A DNA stretch of 64,000 nucleotides from Apodemus sylvaticus (lineage: Eukaryota > Chordata > Mammalia > Rodentia > Muridae): assembly GCF_947179515.1 (NCBI RefSeq), contig NC_067483.1:87955835-88019834 (forward strand). Reading direction: 5' to 3'. Position 1 is the first letter of the stretch. Each line of letters starts with the position of its first letter. The notes beneath the pieces are model-generated. The model was not told the DNA's origin. It saw nothing but the letters and a program-made list of their open reading frames with translations, and searched no databases. A program made the translations under genes and the position numbers. This document shows, one piece after another, positions 35,367 to 44,590 of this stretch.

Positions 35367-36293
35367 AACTTCCCCTCAGAATTTTTTAACCAAGAGTGCA
35401 TTGAGATTTTGAATTCTCTACTTCATGGTCCCCGTGTCTTCTGTCCTCTGTCTATCTGTTGTGTGAGTCTGCATCTGTGCCTGCCTGAAGACTTATGAAT
35501 CTGTGTGTGTGTGTCCCCGTGTATCTGTCTGTCTCTGACTGTGTGTGTCTCTGTGTTGGTCTGCTGTGTGAGCTGGGTGTGTCAGTGTGTATCTGTCCGT
35601 CTGTCTCTGATTGCGCATGTCTCTGTGTGTGCCGCATGTGTCTCTCTGTCTCTAACAAAGGGCTTCTCTGTACTTACTGAACAGCATAAAAAGCTTTGCA
35701 TGGGAAAGGAAAGGAACACTTTACAGAAGTCTTTAACAAAGTTTTTAAGGGATTAAGTCACTGGCTCCAAGTAGTCCCAAGTGACCCAGACGACAAACAG
35801 CATTCCAAGATCACGTTCATCAACCAATATCCATAAACGACAGCTTTCAGCCTTGAGGGTAGGTTTTAGGCAGCCACGTCCAACTGCATTTGCTGCTTTC
35901 AGCAGGTGACCTGGGTGATCTGGGCTGGGAACATGCTAGAGTGTGTAACTTAATGATTACAGCTGTGCAATAGCTTAGGTTGTAAAAGTTGGCTACTTGT
36001 GGGAACCCAAGGCAAGTAAGATTGGTTGTTCTCTTTAAAGGCAGGTTTAAACAAACAGCCTGAGCACACTGTAAGATAGCAGCCTTAAGTCTTAAATGAC
36101 TTTAAGGTATATTGTTAACTTTGGCTGTGAGATCAGCACAAGTGAGTCTCTTAGCATGTAAGAGAGATTTTCACGATATTGCATGGCTACACTTTTTGAC
36201 TTTCTTTAAGGAGTGTAATGTATATAAGCAACATAAGTGGTACATGATCCTATTTTTCTTGGCTTTTGATTTAGTACAAATGGACCTACCTGA
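35367..36293. other. Unassigned flanking DNA
   Basis: TGTGTCTCTGT-type low complexity at 35.50-35.65 kb. Nothing else recognised. Confidence 0.45.
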
Positions 36294-36294
36294 A

Positions 36295-36415
36295 TTTTTT
36301 TTAAGATTTATTTATTTATTATATGTAATTATGCTGTCTTCAGACACACCACAAGAGGGCATCGGATCTCATTACAGATAGTTGTGAGCCAACATGTGGG
36401 ATTTGAACTCAGGTA
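36295..36415 (-). mobile_element. B2 SINE, truncated
   Basis: Antisense B2 3' part; the promoter end after GGGATTTGAACTCAGG is missing. Confidence 0.85.
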
Positions 36416-36894
36416 TCAACACCTGGCAACAGGTGTCACCTATGAGTGACATTCCTGAGTTTGGAGCTGATCTGCCAAACTGGTCTTTTGATACCAACAC
36501 TACCTGCACTAAAGGAGTTTAGTAATTCGGATGTGTTTTTCACTTAGCACTGTTTTTGAGGTCTGTATATATTGATATGTGATCTGTGATTTGTTCATTC
36601 ACACTGCTGCGCTGGAACTCTTATCGGGCGAGTGCACTGTAATGTATGTATTTATTTTACCTTTAGTGACTATTTATATTAGCTCCACTGGGTACTACTA
36701 TGAAAAAATCTTCTACAAGCATCTTTGTAATCTTCTTGTCTCCCCATTACTCAAGCGCAAGTTTTCCTAGGCACACCTACAAATGTAATCATGGATCAGG
36801 TTTAGATTTACTAGGCGATGGCTGGCCATGCTGTACCACCCTGGAGCTGAACCCGTGTGGGGCCACTGTCATTACTCATGTATGCTGCAAACCC
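36416..36894. other. Unassigned flanking DNA
   Basis: AT-rich; nothing recognised with confidence. Confidence 0.4.
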
Positions 36895-36909
36895 TTATAG
36901 AATTCTTTT

Positions 36910-37096
36910 TTTTTTAATATTTTTTTATTTATTTCATGTATGTGAGTACACTGTAGCTGTCTTCAGACACACAAGAGGAGTGCATCAGATCCCATTAGAG
37001 AAGGTTGTGAGCCACCATGTAGTTGCTGAGAATTGAACTTAGGACCTCTGGAAGAGCAGTCGGTGCTCCTAACCGCTGAGCCATCTCTACAGCCTA
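36910..37096 (-). mobile_element. B2 SINE
   Basis: Antisense full-length B2, flanked by TATAGAATTCTTTTT and TATGGAATTCTTTTT, a target-site duplication with one mismatch. Confidence 0.92.
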
Positions 37097-37237
37097 TGGA
37101 ATTCTTTTTGTGCAGACGTTGTGTTGAGTACTGGAGCTGAAGGACCAGGAAGACATTGTCGCTGTCCTAAGGATGTCACAGGCTAGAAGGTTCAGTGGGC
37201 TAAGTGTTTACGATCCCTCCAAATTTATTTGTTAAAT

Positions 37238-37424
37238 TCTTTGTTATTATTGTTGTTATTTATGTGTACATATGTGTGGATACCCACAAGAAAGTGTCAG
37301 ATCTCCTGGAACTGGAGTTACAGGCTGTAGCGCGAGCCACCTAGTCAAGCCACTAGAAGCTGAACTTGTCCTCTGGAAAAGCAGCAAGAGCTCTTGACCA
37401 CTGAGCCATCTGTCTTGCTCCTTG
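37238..37424 (-). mobile_element. B3 SINE inside MLT1
   Basis: Antisense: GGAACTGGAGTTACAGGC...GAGCTCTTGACCACTGAGCCATC. Confidence 0.75.
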
Positions 37425-37480
37425 CTATTTGAATGTGAGGCCTTTGAGAGGTGACTTGGTGCCCTTATAAAAGAGGCCCT

Positions 37481-37765
37481 AGGGACTGGGGCGGCTCAGT
37501 AAGAGCAGTCGCTGTATAGACACAGGACCCGAGTTCAAACCCCCAGTACCCATGTAAAAAAAGAAAAAGAAGAAGAATTAGGGCTCAGCCACATGAGCCT
37601 GAAACTCCATCACGGGCTGGCTGCCAGCCCAGCTCCAGGCTCAGTGAGGAACTGTCTCAAAGGAGCAAGGTGGTGAGTGACTGAGCAGGATCCCCGATGC
37701 CCTCCTGTGGCCTCCACATGCACATGCATACACCGCGTATGTGCACACACATTCAAGTACAACAT
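37481..37765 (+). mobile_element. B4-type SINE inside MLT1
   Basis: GGACTGGGGCGGCTCAGTAAGAG head, CCCCCAGTACCCATGTAAAA joint, CTCCAGGCTCAGTGAGG, CACACAC end. Confidence 0.6.
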
Positions 37766-38099
37766 ACACAGAGGCCCCAGAGAGTTCCTCATCCCTTCTG
37801 CCATGAGGGGTTATGACAGAAAACACATCCATTATGAGGAGGCAGATGCTGCCTCTCCAGGACTTCCTAGCTTATGGACTCTGGAGAACAAACTGCTGTT
37901 GCTTATGCACCATCGAGTCTGTGGGATTTTGTTATAGCAGCCTGAATAGACTAAGACAAATAGAAAAGCCAAATACAAGAGGGAGTTATTATAAAGCAGA
38001 ATCTAACACACGGGGAAAGGAAACACACATTTCAGGCTGGTCTGTGGCAGGTGTCAAGCTCCTGCTTTAAGTTCTTTTCTTCGTAGGGGTAGGGCGCTG

Positions 38100-38260
38100 T
38101 TTTTTGTTTTGGTTTTGGTTTTTGGTTTTGTTTTTTCAAGACAAACCTCTGTGCAGCCCTGTCTGTCCTGGAACTCACTCTGTAAGCCAGGCTGGCCTGG
38201 AACTCAGAATTCACCTGTCTCTGACTGGGATCAAAGGCATACACCACCACAGCCAGCCAT
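38100..38260 (-). mobile_element. B1 SINE
   Basis: Reverse-complement B1 with a GGTTTT-type tail. Confidence 0.9.
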
Positions 38261-38417
38261 GCCTTGAGTTCTTAAGGCTTTCCTACAAAAGTCCTCATGG
38301 GTCAAGTTCCCTAAATATTGTCCCCTCCTGACTCTGGAGAGGAACCTGGTGCTCTGGGCATCATCCGTGGGACGGTCCGATGACCTAGCCTGTCTGGAGT
38401 TGATCTGGTTTCCCAAG

Positions 38418-38949
38418 TGTAGTAGCTATTCCTGGTTGTCAACTTGACTATATCTGGAATGAACTACAGTCTAGAATTGGAAGGCTCACCTATGATCCTA
38501 ATTTGGAGGCTCAGAGATATAAGTTTCTGACCTGGATCTTGGCATAGAGACCTAGAAGCATAGTGGCTAAGACAAGGAGATCTCTGAGTTCAAGATCATT
38601 TGGGATTAAAGGCATGGATGCACACACCCTGGGCCACACCCTCTGATGGAGACCCACACGCCAATAATCTGGGCCACACCCTCTGTTGGAGACCTACAGC
38701 CTTTAATCTGGGCTACACCCTCTGCTGAAGATATATAAGGACATTGGAAGAAGGAAGATTCTCTCTCACTCTTCCTTGCCTGCTTGCGTCTTGGGACTGA
38801 GAAACTGCTAGATCCTTGGACTTCCATCCACAGCTGCTGCTGATCTTTGTTGGGGAGTAGGACTATAGACTGTAAGTCATCGACAATTTGCCTAACTATA
38901 TAAAGACTATCCATACGTTCTGTGACTCTAGAGAACCCAAACTAATATA
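38418..38949 (+). mobile_element. ORR1-type MaLR LTR
   Basis: Starts TGTAGTAGCTATTCCTGG and ends ACTAATATA. CCAAG flanks it (38413-38417 and 38950-38954). TATA-like ATATATAAGG at about 38733. About 40-base units of the CTGGGCCACACCCTCTG segment are repeated (38629, 38669, 38708). Confidence 0.82.
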
Positions 38950-38954
38950 CCAAG

Positions 38955-40362
38955 TATAAGTAATTTAAGGCCTCCCGATCTCTACTTATGTCTTACACTC
39001 CAGCCTACCACCCCACCCAAGTCCTGCAGAATGTGCCTTTCGGAACACTGACCACAGCTCATCAATGAATCATGTCTTTGTGGAGGCACTGAGGACACCT
39101 TGGGTCACTCTGCACTCATCCCAGGCTGTACAGAGACTTCTGCTTTCTAGAACCCTCCCCTCCCCCATGCCTCTACAATCCCTCCCTGTTTTAAAATCCT
39201 AGAGATTTCACTGCATGTAATTGTCTTCCAGGGAACAAGATCTGCCTCAATTATTTCTCAATATGTCAAATAAATCATGCTTCAATAAGGCTCAACTGTA
39301 ATTCAAAAAAAAAATCAAATCTTAAAAAAACCTTGAAATTACATGTGTTTACTCAGTTCTAGTTGAAATTTTCTGCCCTTGGAAATTATGTGGAAAGGAG
39401 AATGACAGAATTTTTGAAGCTATTTTTTTTTAAAGGAAGTGTTATTGAAAAATAAATCACCGAGATTGAAAAGTGCCTGTGTGGGAATACAGTTAAGAAA
39501 TCTACACTCTGATTAGACTTATGTAACCATTGACAAAGGAACGAGGCTTCAAAAGCACAGGGCTTCCCAGCTCGGCTGGAACGGAACTTTGGTTTGGTGA
39601 AACTATTTCCCTCTTGGACTGGAGCAGTTTTCTTTCCTATCTTCCACCTGCCCAGGATTAAACAGAATTAACTAACAGTTATTATCTATCTGCAGTTGTC
39701 TTTTCTACCCTCCTGTATGTGTGTTTTTCAAAAACCAAGAGGATCTTATTTTTACAAGATCCATGCCGGCGCTGAGCTAAGGAGGAAGTGGCTAGGCGGA
39801 TGCACACCTCCTCTTGCTTTGCTGTCACTGGAGGGACCGGAGGGACAAAGGAAGAACTCACTGTGTCCAGGAGCTCTCCACATCCCGCAGCCTTCACACG
39901 GGCTGTGGGCCCAGTTCCTTCTCCCTGGGATGACTGTTCCCACACAACCAAGCTCCACTCTTGACAGAAAATCAGCAGCCAGGATGACTGCGTAGGCTTC
40001 GAAGGGAACATAATTTTCAGAGGCAATTGTGAGTTTCACGATGTTGGCCTTGTGTTTTAAAATAACTGGGTTTATTTGCTCTGTGAGAAATGTGCTCAGT
40101 CGATACTGCTCCACGTGGGTAGAGCCCTTGGAACATGGCTGGGCTCCGCCTGCCTGGGATAAATAGAATCAACTATCCAACAAGGGCATCACATAACGCT
40201 CCCAACTCTTCAGCATGTCCTGGGTGATGTGTCCTAATTTTTTTTTTCAAAGAAAAAAACCCCACCTTCTTTGTACATATTTATTTATATATGCATCATT
40301 TGTTCATTCAGTACATTTTCATTGGATAGCTACCATATGCCAGGTACTACCCTAAGGGTTAA
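38955..40362. other. Unassigned flanking DNA
   Basis: The longest repeat-poor stretch close to the Parp1 promoter (about 1.4 kb). No exon recognised. Confidence 0.5.
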
Positions 40363-40374
40363 GAATACAAGATA

Positions 40375-40541
40375 GCAGAGCGGTGGTGGTGCACGCCTTC
40401 AATCCCAGCCCTTGGGAGGCAGAGGCAGGCAGATCTCTGAGTTCCAGGCCAGCCTGGTCTACAGAGTGAGTTCCAGGACAGCCAGGGCTACACAGAGAAA
40501 CCCTGTCTCGAAAACAAAACAAAACAAAAAACAAAACAAAC
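40375..40541 (+). mobile_element. B1 SINE
   Basis: Near-consensus B1; GAATACAAGATA repeats exactly at 40363-40374 and 40542-40553. Confidence 0.95.
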
Positions 40542-40672
40542 GAATACAAGATAATTCACATATTATGTACCTGTAAGGCCAGCTTGTGAGGTGGCTCAGC
40601 AAGTTAAGACACTTATAGCCAAGCCTGAGGATCTGAGTTTAGTCCCCAGGACCGACATAAAAGAAGGAGTAA

Positions 40673-40839
40673 GCTGGTGGTGGCGCACGCCTGTAATCCC
40701 AGCACTCTGGGAGGCAGAGGCAGGCGGATTTCTGAGTTCGAGGCCAGCCTGGTCTACAAAGTGAGTTTCATGATAGCTAGGGCTACACAGAGAAACCCTG
40801 TCTTGGAAACAAACAAACAAACAAACAAAAAAGCAACAA
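40673..40839 (+). mobile_element. B1 SINE
   Basis: First of two same-strand B1s; CAAA-type tail. Confidence 0.93.
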
Positions 40840-41020
40840 GCCAGGCGGTGGTGGTGCAGGCCTGTAATCCCAGCATTCTGGGAGGCAGAGGCAGGCGGAT
40901 TTCTGAGTTTGAGGCCAGCCTGGTCTACAGAGTGAGTTCCAGGACAGCCAGGGCTATACAGAGAAACCCTGTCTTGAAAAAACAAAATTAAAAACAAAAA
41001 AATAAAATAAAATAAAAAAT
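40840..41020 (+). mobile_element. B1 SINE
   Basis: Second B1, joined to the tail of the first; AATAA-rich tail. Confidence 0.93.
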
Positions 41021-41100
41021 GAGTAAAACAACTCCCACATTGTCTTCTAGCCCCTATGCACACACCATGGCATGTGCACACACACACTCCATAATAAATG

Positions 41101-41450
41101 TAAAAAAATTTTACAGACAGTAAGGCTGTTGGGCTCATCAGTAAGATTTGCCTAGTCCTGGGCTCCATCCCAAGCAATGCAAGAAAAAAAAAATAACAAC
41201 ACACTTCTTCTCTGACATCGGTGGAAAGAAGAGGCACAGCAAAGGCATGTGTGGTAGAGGCAGTCAGCAAAGCAGCACAGCACTGCTTCCCAGGTCATGG
41301 CTGTGCTAATCCACTGGTCCAGGCTCCTTTTTCCTTCATCATAGAGCTTTCTGTCTCTAATTTCAGCCTCTGGCCTCAAACTACAGTAAAGGGAGAGCAT
41401 TCACAAGTTAAGAGCAAACAAAGAAAATAAGTAAGACAAGTCTATATCAT

Positions 41451-41452
<2 letters not shown>
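41101..41452. other. Unassigned flanking DNA
   Basis: Nothing recognised. Confidence 0.4.

Positions 41453-41486
<34 letters not shown>
41453..41486 (+). repeat. (AC)n microsatellite
   Basis: Seventeen AC units immediately before a B3 SINE. Confidence 0.93.
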
Positions 41487-41488
<2 letters not shown>

Positions 41489-41489
41489 G

Positions 41490-41720
41490 AGGCCGCTGAT
41501 ATGGCTCAGAGGTTAAGGGTCCTTGGGAGTTTTCTTGTCCAGAGAACCCAGGTTCCGTTCCCAGCACTCTCACCGAGGTTCATACTGTCTATAAATAACT
41601 CCAGTTTCAGCGGATCCAACCAACGGTCTCTTTTGGCCTCTATGAGTGTGCACACAGTATACATCTGTACATATACATGCAGGCAAAATAAAATAAAAAT
41701 AAGTAAGTCTTTTGTGAAGC
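41490..41720 (+). mobile_element. B3 SINE
   Basis: GCTGATATGGCTCAGAGGTTAAG head, CAGGTTCCGTTCCCAGCAC, ACATGCAGGCAAAATAAAAT end. Confidence 0.8.
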
Positions 41721-42036
41721 TATGAAATTTAACAAACGACTTGGGGAAGTTTTTCAGCAAAAGTAGCACAGGAAATTTACAGAGGAAGTCGAAAAGACCA
41801 GTGAAGTCTACAAGACTGTCAGTACTGCTGGGGCAGGGGTGTCCACCTGTGCCCCAGCTACTCGTGTGGTGAAGAAGAGAGTCATTGAACCAGGACCGCT
41901 GAACTGGGGCCTGCCTGGCAGTACAGTGAGACCCCCATCTCACCAAAAAAGGGAAGAAAGAAAAGAAGGAAAATAAAGAAAAAAAATATATTCATTCTTA
42001 TTGGCAATCCAAAAGTATGTTCAAAATAATAATAAT

Positions 42037-42250
42037 AGGGCTGGAGAGATGGCTTAGCAGATAGAAGTATTGCTTTTACAGAGGACTCCTGTTTGCTTCC
42101 CAGTACCCATGTTAGGTAACTCACAACCCCCTGTAACTTCAGTTTCAGAAGTTCTGATACCCTGTTTTAGCCTCTGAGGACACAGCCACATACAGGGTAT
42201 ATATCCATACAACCACATACACATATACATAAACAAAAATAAATCTAAAA
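42037..42250 (+). mobile_element. B3 SINE
   Basis: GGGGCTGGAGAGATGGCTTAGC head, CTGTAACTTCAGTTTCAG middle, AAATAAATCT tail. Confidence 0.85.
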
Positions 42251-42274
42251 CAGTCTCGGGATTTTTCTTAATAA

Positions 42275-42425
42275 TATTAAAAGCTAAGCACAGTGGCACA
42301 CACTATAATCCCAGAACTTGGACAATAGAGGCAGGAGGATCAAGATTGCAAGGCCAACCTTGGCTGTACTGGAAGGTAAAGATAAGTCTGGGCTCTGTGA
42401 GACTCTATGTCTGAAATATATGGTG
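42275..42425 (+). mobile_element. B1/B4-type SINE, old
   Basis: GCACAGTGGCACACACTATAATCCCAG and GGCAGGAGGATCAAG are B1-like; diverged. Confidence 0.6.
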
Positions 42426-42499
42426 TGTGTCTGTCTCTATCTGTACATATTTATAATTTATAACCCATAATTTAGAAAAGAAAACATTTCTAGCTGTCT

Positions 42500-42680
42500 T
42501 GGTTTCCTGCCTCATCGCCATGATACAACAATGTGAGAAAGTGCGTTATGGAGAAAGGGTTTATTTTTTACTCTTAGTGCAACAAGGCAGTGATGGCTTG
42601 GAGTAGCTGTCACATTAAATCCTGCACTTCTACAGACAGCACTGAAGGTGAATAAACGTCATCCACAACACAGACAAATG
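42500..42680 (-). mobile_element. Rodent interspersed repeat fragment
   Basis: CTTGGTTTCCTGCCTCATCGCC and GAGAAAGGGTTTATT resemble the start of the ATTGCTGTGA family. Confidence 0.4.
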
Positions 42681-42809
42681 AAGTGTGTGTGCCGTTCACC
42701 GACTATTTCTTTGTAGCGGGCAAGCTGCAGCTGTGTGTGGGCATTCTGAACACCTCTAAGTAAATGCGATCATTCCTACTTTACACCTGTTGCAAGGGGG
42801 AAGCTATGG

Positions 42810-43165
42810 AGGGATGGCTCAGAGGTTTAAAGCACTGGTTGATCTTTCAGAGGACTTGGGTTCGATTCCCAGTACCTACATGGCGGTTCACAATCATCTA
42901 TAATTTCAGTCAGGAGATATGAAAAAGTCGCCGGGGCAATGGTGGCACACACCTTTAATCCCAGCACTTGGGAATCAGGTGGATTTCTGAGTTCAAGGCT
43001 AGCCTGGTCTACAGAGTGAGTTCCAGGGCAGGCAGCGCTACACAGAAAAACCCTGCCTCGAACCCCCCCCCCCCCCAAAAAAAGTCTTCTGGCTCTGCAA
43101 ATACTGCACACACATGATATATAAACATTTATACAGGCAAAACATGCCTGCAATTTGCACATCAT
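42810..43165 (+). mobile_element. B3 SINE split by a B1
   Basis: Head GGAGGGATGGCTCAGAGG (42810) to GAGATATG (42921), then continuing TCTTCTGGCTCTGC (43085) to about 43165. Confidence 0.78.
42930..43078 (+). mobile_element. B1 SINE inside B3
   Basis: B1 whose tail contains a C15 run. AAAAAGTC at 42922-42929 and 43079-43086 is the target-site duplication. Confidence 0.92.
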
Positions 43166-43169
43166 AATT

Positions 43170-43452
43170 TGGTCTGGAGATTTTCAGCAAAGCAGCATTT
43201 GCTGGGGTGGATAAACACAGGATCAGTTACAAGGCAAAGTGGAAGGACCCCACTACCTGGACTAGGCTAGGGAACAGCCTTGTGTCCTGTCTTTCTCTGC
43301 CACAACAGGGTCTGACCAAGGGTTAGAAGTCCAGAGCAGAGACAGAGAAACACAAAGCAGATATCTAGAGCTAGTTCATACCTGCTCAATCAGAATGATT
43401 CCTGGACAAATAGGCCACAGCTCACCAACCAGTTTGCTGCCAGATGTGCAGT
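43170..43452. other. Unassigned flanking DNA
   Basis: Nothing recognised. Confidence 0.4.
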
Positions 43453-43454
43453 TT

Positions 43455-43562
43455 ACCCACACTTTAGGACAGAGGCAAGTAGATCTCTGAGTTTGAAGCC
43501 AACTTCATCTTCATGGCAAGTCCCAGGCCAACCAGGGCTTTATAGTGAGACTCTGCATCATG
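43455..43562 (+). mobile_element. Old B1 fragment
   Basis: GGCAAGTAGATCTCTGAGTTTG...CAACCAGGGC; the first 30 bases are missing. Confidence 0.55.
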
Positions 43563-43723
43563 TTCATATAATTATTTTTTTTTTAAAAAAGACCAATTAC
43601 GTTAAAGATTGTAGTGCTACATTAGATAACAGGATCTAACAGCAGCAAGTTTAACAATACCTTTAACTTCAATTGTTGATAACCTTAAATATTTTGAGAT
43701 CTCCCCAAGAAAATATCTGTGGT

Positions 43724-43866
43724 CGGGGAGATGGTGTCACACGCCTTTAATCGCAGCACTCAGGAGGCAAAGGCATGTGGATCCCTGTAAGTTCAAAGTC
43801 AGCCTGGTCTACAGAACAAGTACCAGGACAGCCAGGGCAACACTGAGACACCCTGTGTTAGAGCGG
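43724..43866 (+). mobile_element. B1 SINE
   Basis: Moderately diverged B1 ending GAGACACCCTGTG. Confidence 0.85.
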
Positions 43867-44179
43867 GGATGGGGGGTGGGAACACACGACATCTGTTGCA
43901 ACTACTGCCAACTGTCACAGGTTCTGCTCATTCTCTTGGAATTTATAGTTATGCATTTAGGTTTACTTAGAATGAAAAATCAGGCTTTAGTTGTTTTTTT
44001 GTTGTTGTTGTTTTTGTTTTTTTTTTTTGTGTGCCAGCAATGTAGAGGCTGCAAACCAGAATACTCTATTTAGGGTCAGCAGGGCTTGCTCTAGACATAC
44101 TTAGAAAAAAGTGGAAGTGGGTGAGGTGGAATTATTTGGGCGAACAAAAAAAGCCTTTCAGGGACAAACCGACAAAAGG
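43867..44179. other. Sequence just upstream of the CpG island
   Basis: T/G-rich run at about 43988-44030; no repeat family recognised. May hold proximal regulatory sites of Parp1. Confidence 0.4.
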
Positions 44180-44470
44180 GGTGGCGCCAGTCAGATTCCT
44201 CGGGCCCCAGCCCATGCCCCTTCCCAGAGGCAGTGAGACCAGCGCGCTCAGGCGCAGCCGCGCTGGGACCCAACCCCCAAGACGCGTGCCGAAGCCCCGC
44301 CCTATGAGCTGAGGCCCCGCCCCGCGCGCGCGAGCTTGGGGGCGGTCCCGCCGCCAGGCATCAGCAATCTATCCTGAGCGGAGGCGGCTCCGCACGCTTG
44401 CGGGGAACCGACACGTTAGCGGAGCGGACCTGCGGCGGCTTCTGGCTGCCGCTGCAGCACGAGAGGGAGG
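44180..44470 (+). promoter_or_regulatory. Parp1: Parp1 core promoter and 5' UTR
   Basis: GC-rich, with no TATA box. GC boxes of Sp1 type are at 44295-44302 (CCCCGCCC), 44315-44323 (CCCCGCCCC) and 44338-44345 (GGGGGCGG). An alternating CG run lies at 44323-44332. Transcription probably begins a little after the GC boxes, about 44350-44390, leaving a short 5' UTR before the ATG; the exact start cannot be read from sequence. GC-box, TATA-less control is the established pattern of mammalian PARP1 promoters. Confidence 0.8.
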
Positions 44471-44590
44471 ATGGCGGAGGCTTCGGAGAGGCTTTACCGA
44501 GTGGAGTACGCTAAGAGCGGGCGCGCCTCTTGCAAGAAATGCAGCGAGAGTATTCCCAAGGACTCGCTCCGCATGGCCATCATGGTGCAG
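44471..44590 (+). CDS. Parp1: Parp1 coding exon 1
   Basis: Codes residues 1-40, beginning [11 protein letters not shown]. It contains R18 and the first two ligands of zinc finger 1, C21 and C24 (spacing CxxC). The exon ends in phase 0 after Q40 with donor CAG|GTGCGG. Read-through into intron 1 gives an apparent 70-residue ORF, which is not a gene. It lies inside the CpG island. Confidence 0.97.

Larger units (their letters stand above)
37195..37958 (+). mobile_element. MLT1-type MaLR LTR split by two SINEs
   Basis: Pieces in order: AGTGTTTACGATCCCTCCAAATT (37200), GAGGCCTTTGAGAGGTGACTTGG and CCCTTATAAAAGAGGCCC (37437-37480), CCAGAGAGTTCCTC with CTGCCATGAGGGG (37770-37810), and TTTTGTTATAGCAGCCTGAATAGACTAAGACA (to 37958). 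This is the MLT1 order. The gaps hold a B3 and a B4-type SINE. Confidence 0.75.
40576..41100 (+). mobile_element. tRNA-derived SINE split by two B1s
   Basis: Head CTTGTGAGGTGGCTCAGC at 40580 and remainder ACAACTCCCACATTGTCTTC from 41028 belong to one element. GAGTAA stands on both sides of the B1 pair. Confidence 0.65.

Noticed and set aside
40596..41270. 224-codon minus-strand frame
   Set aside because: It runs through two antisense-read B1 elements and a SINE; the [28 protein letters not shown] text is standard B1 translation.
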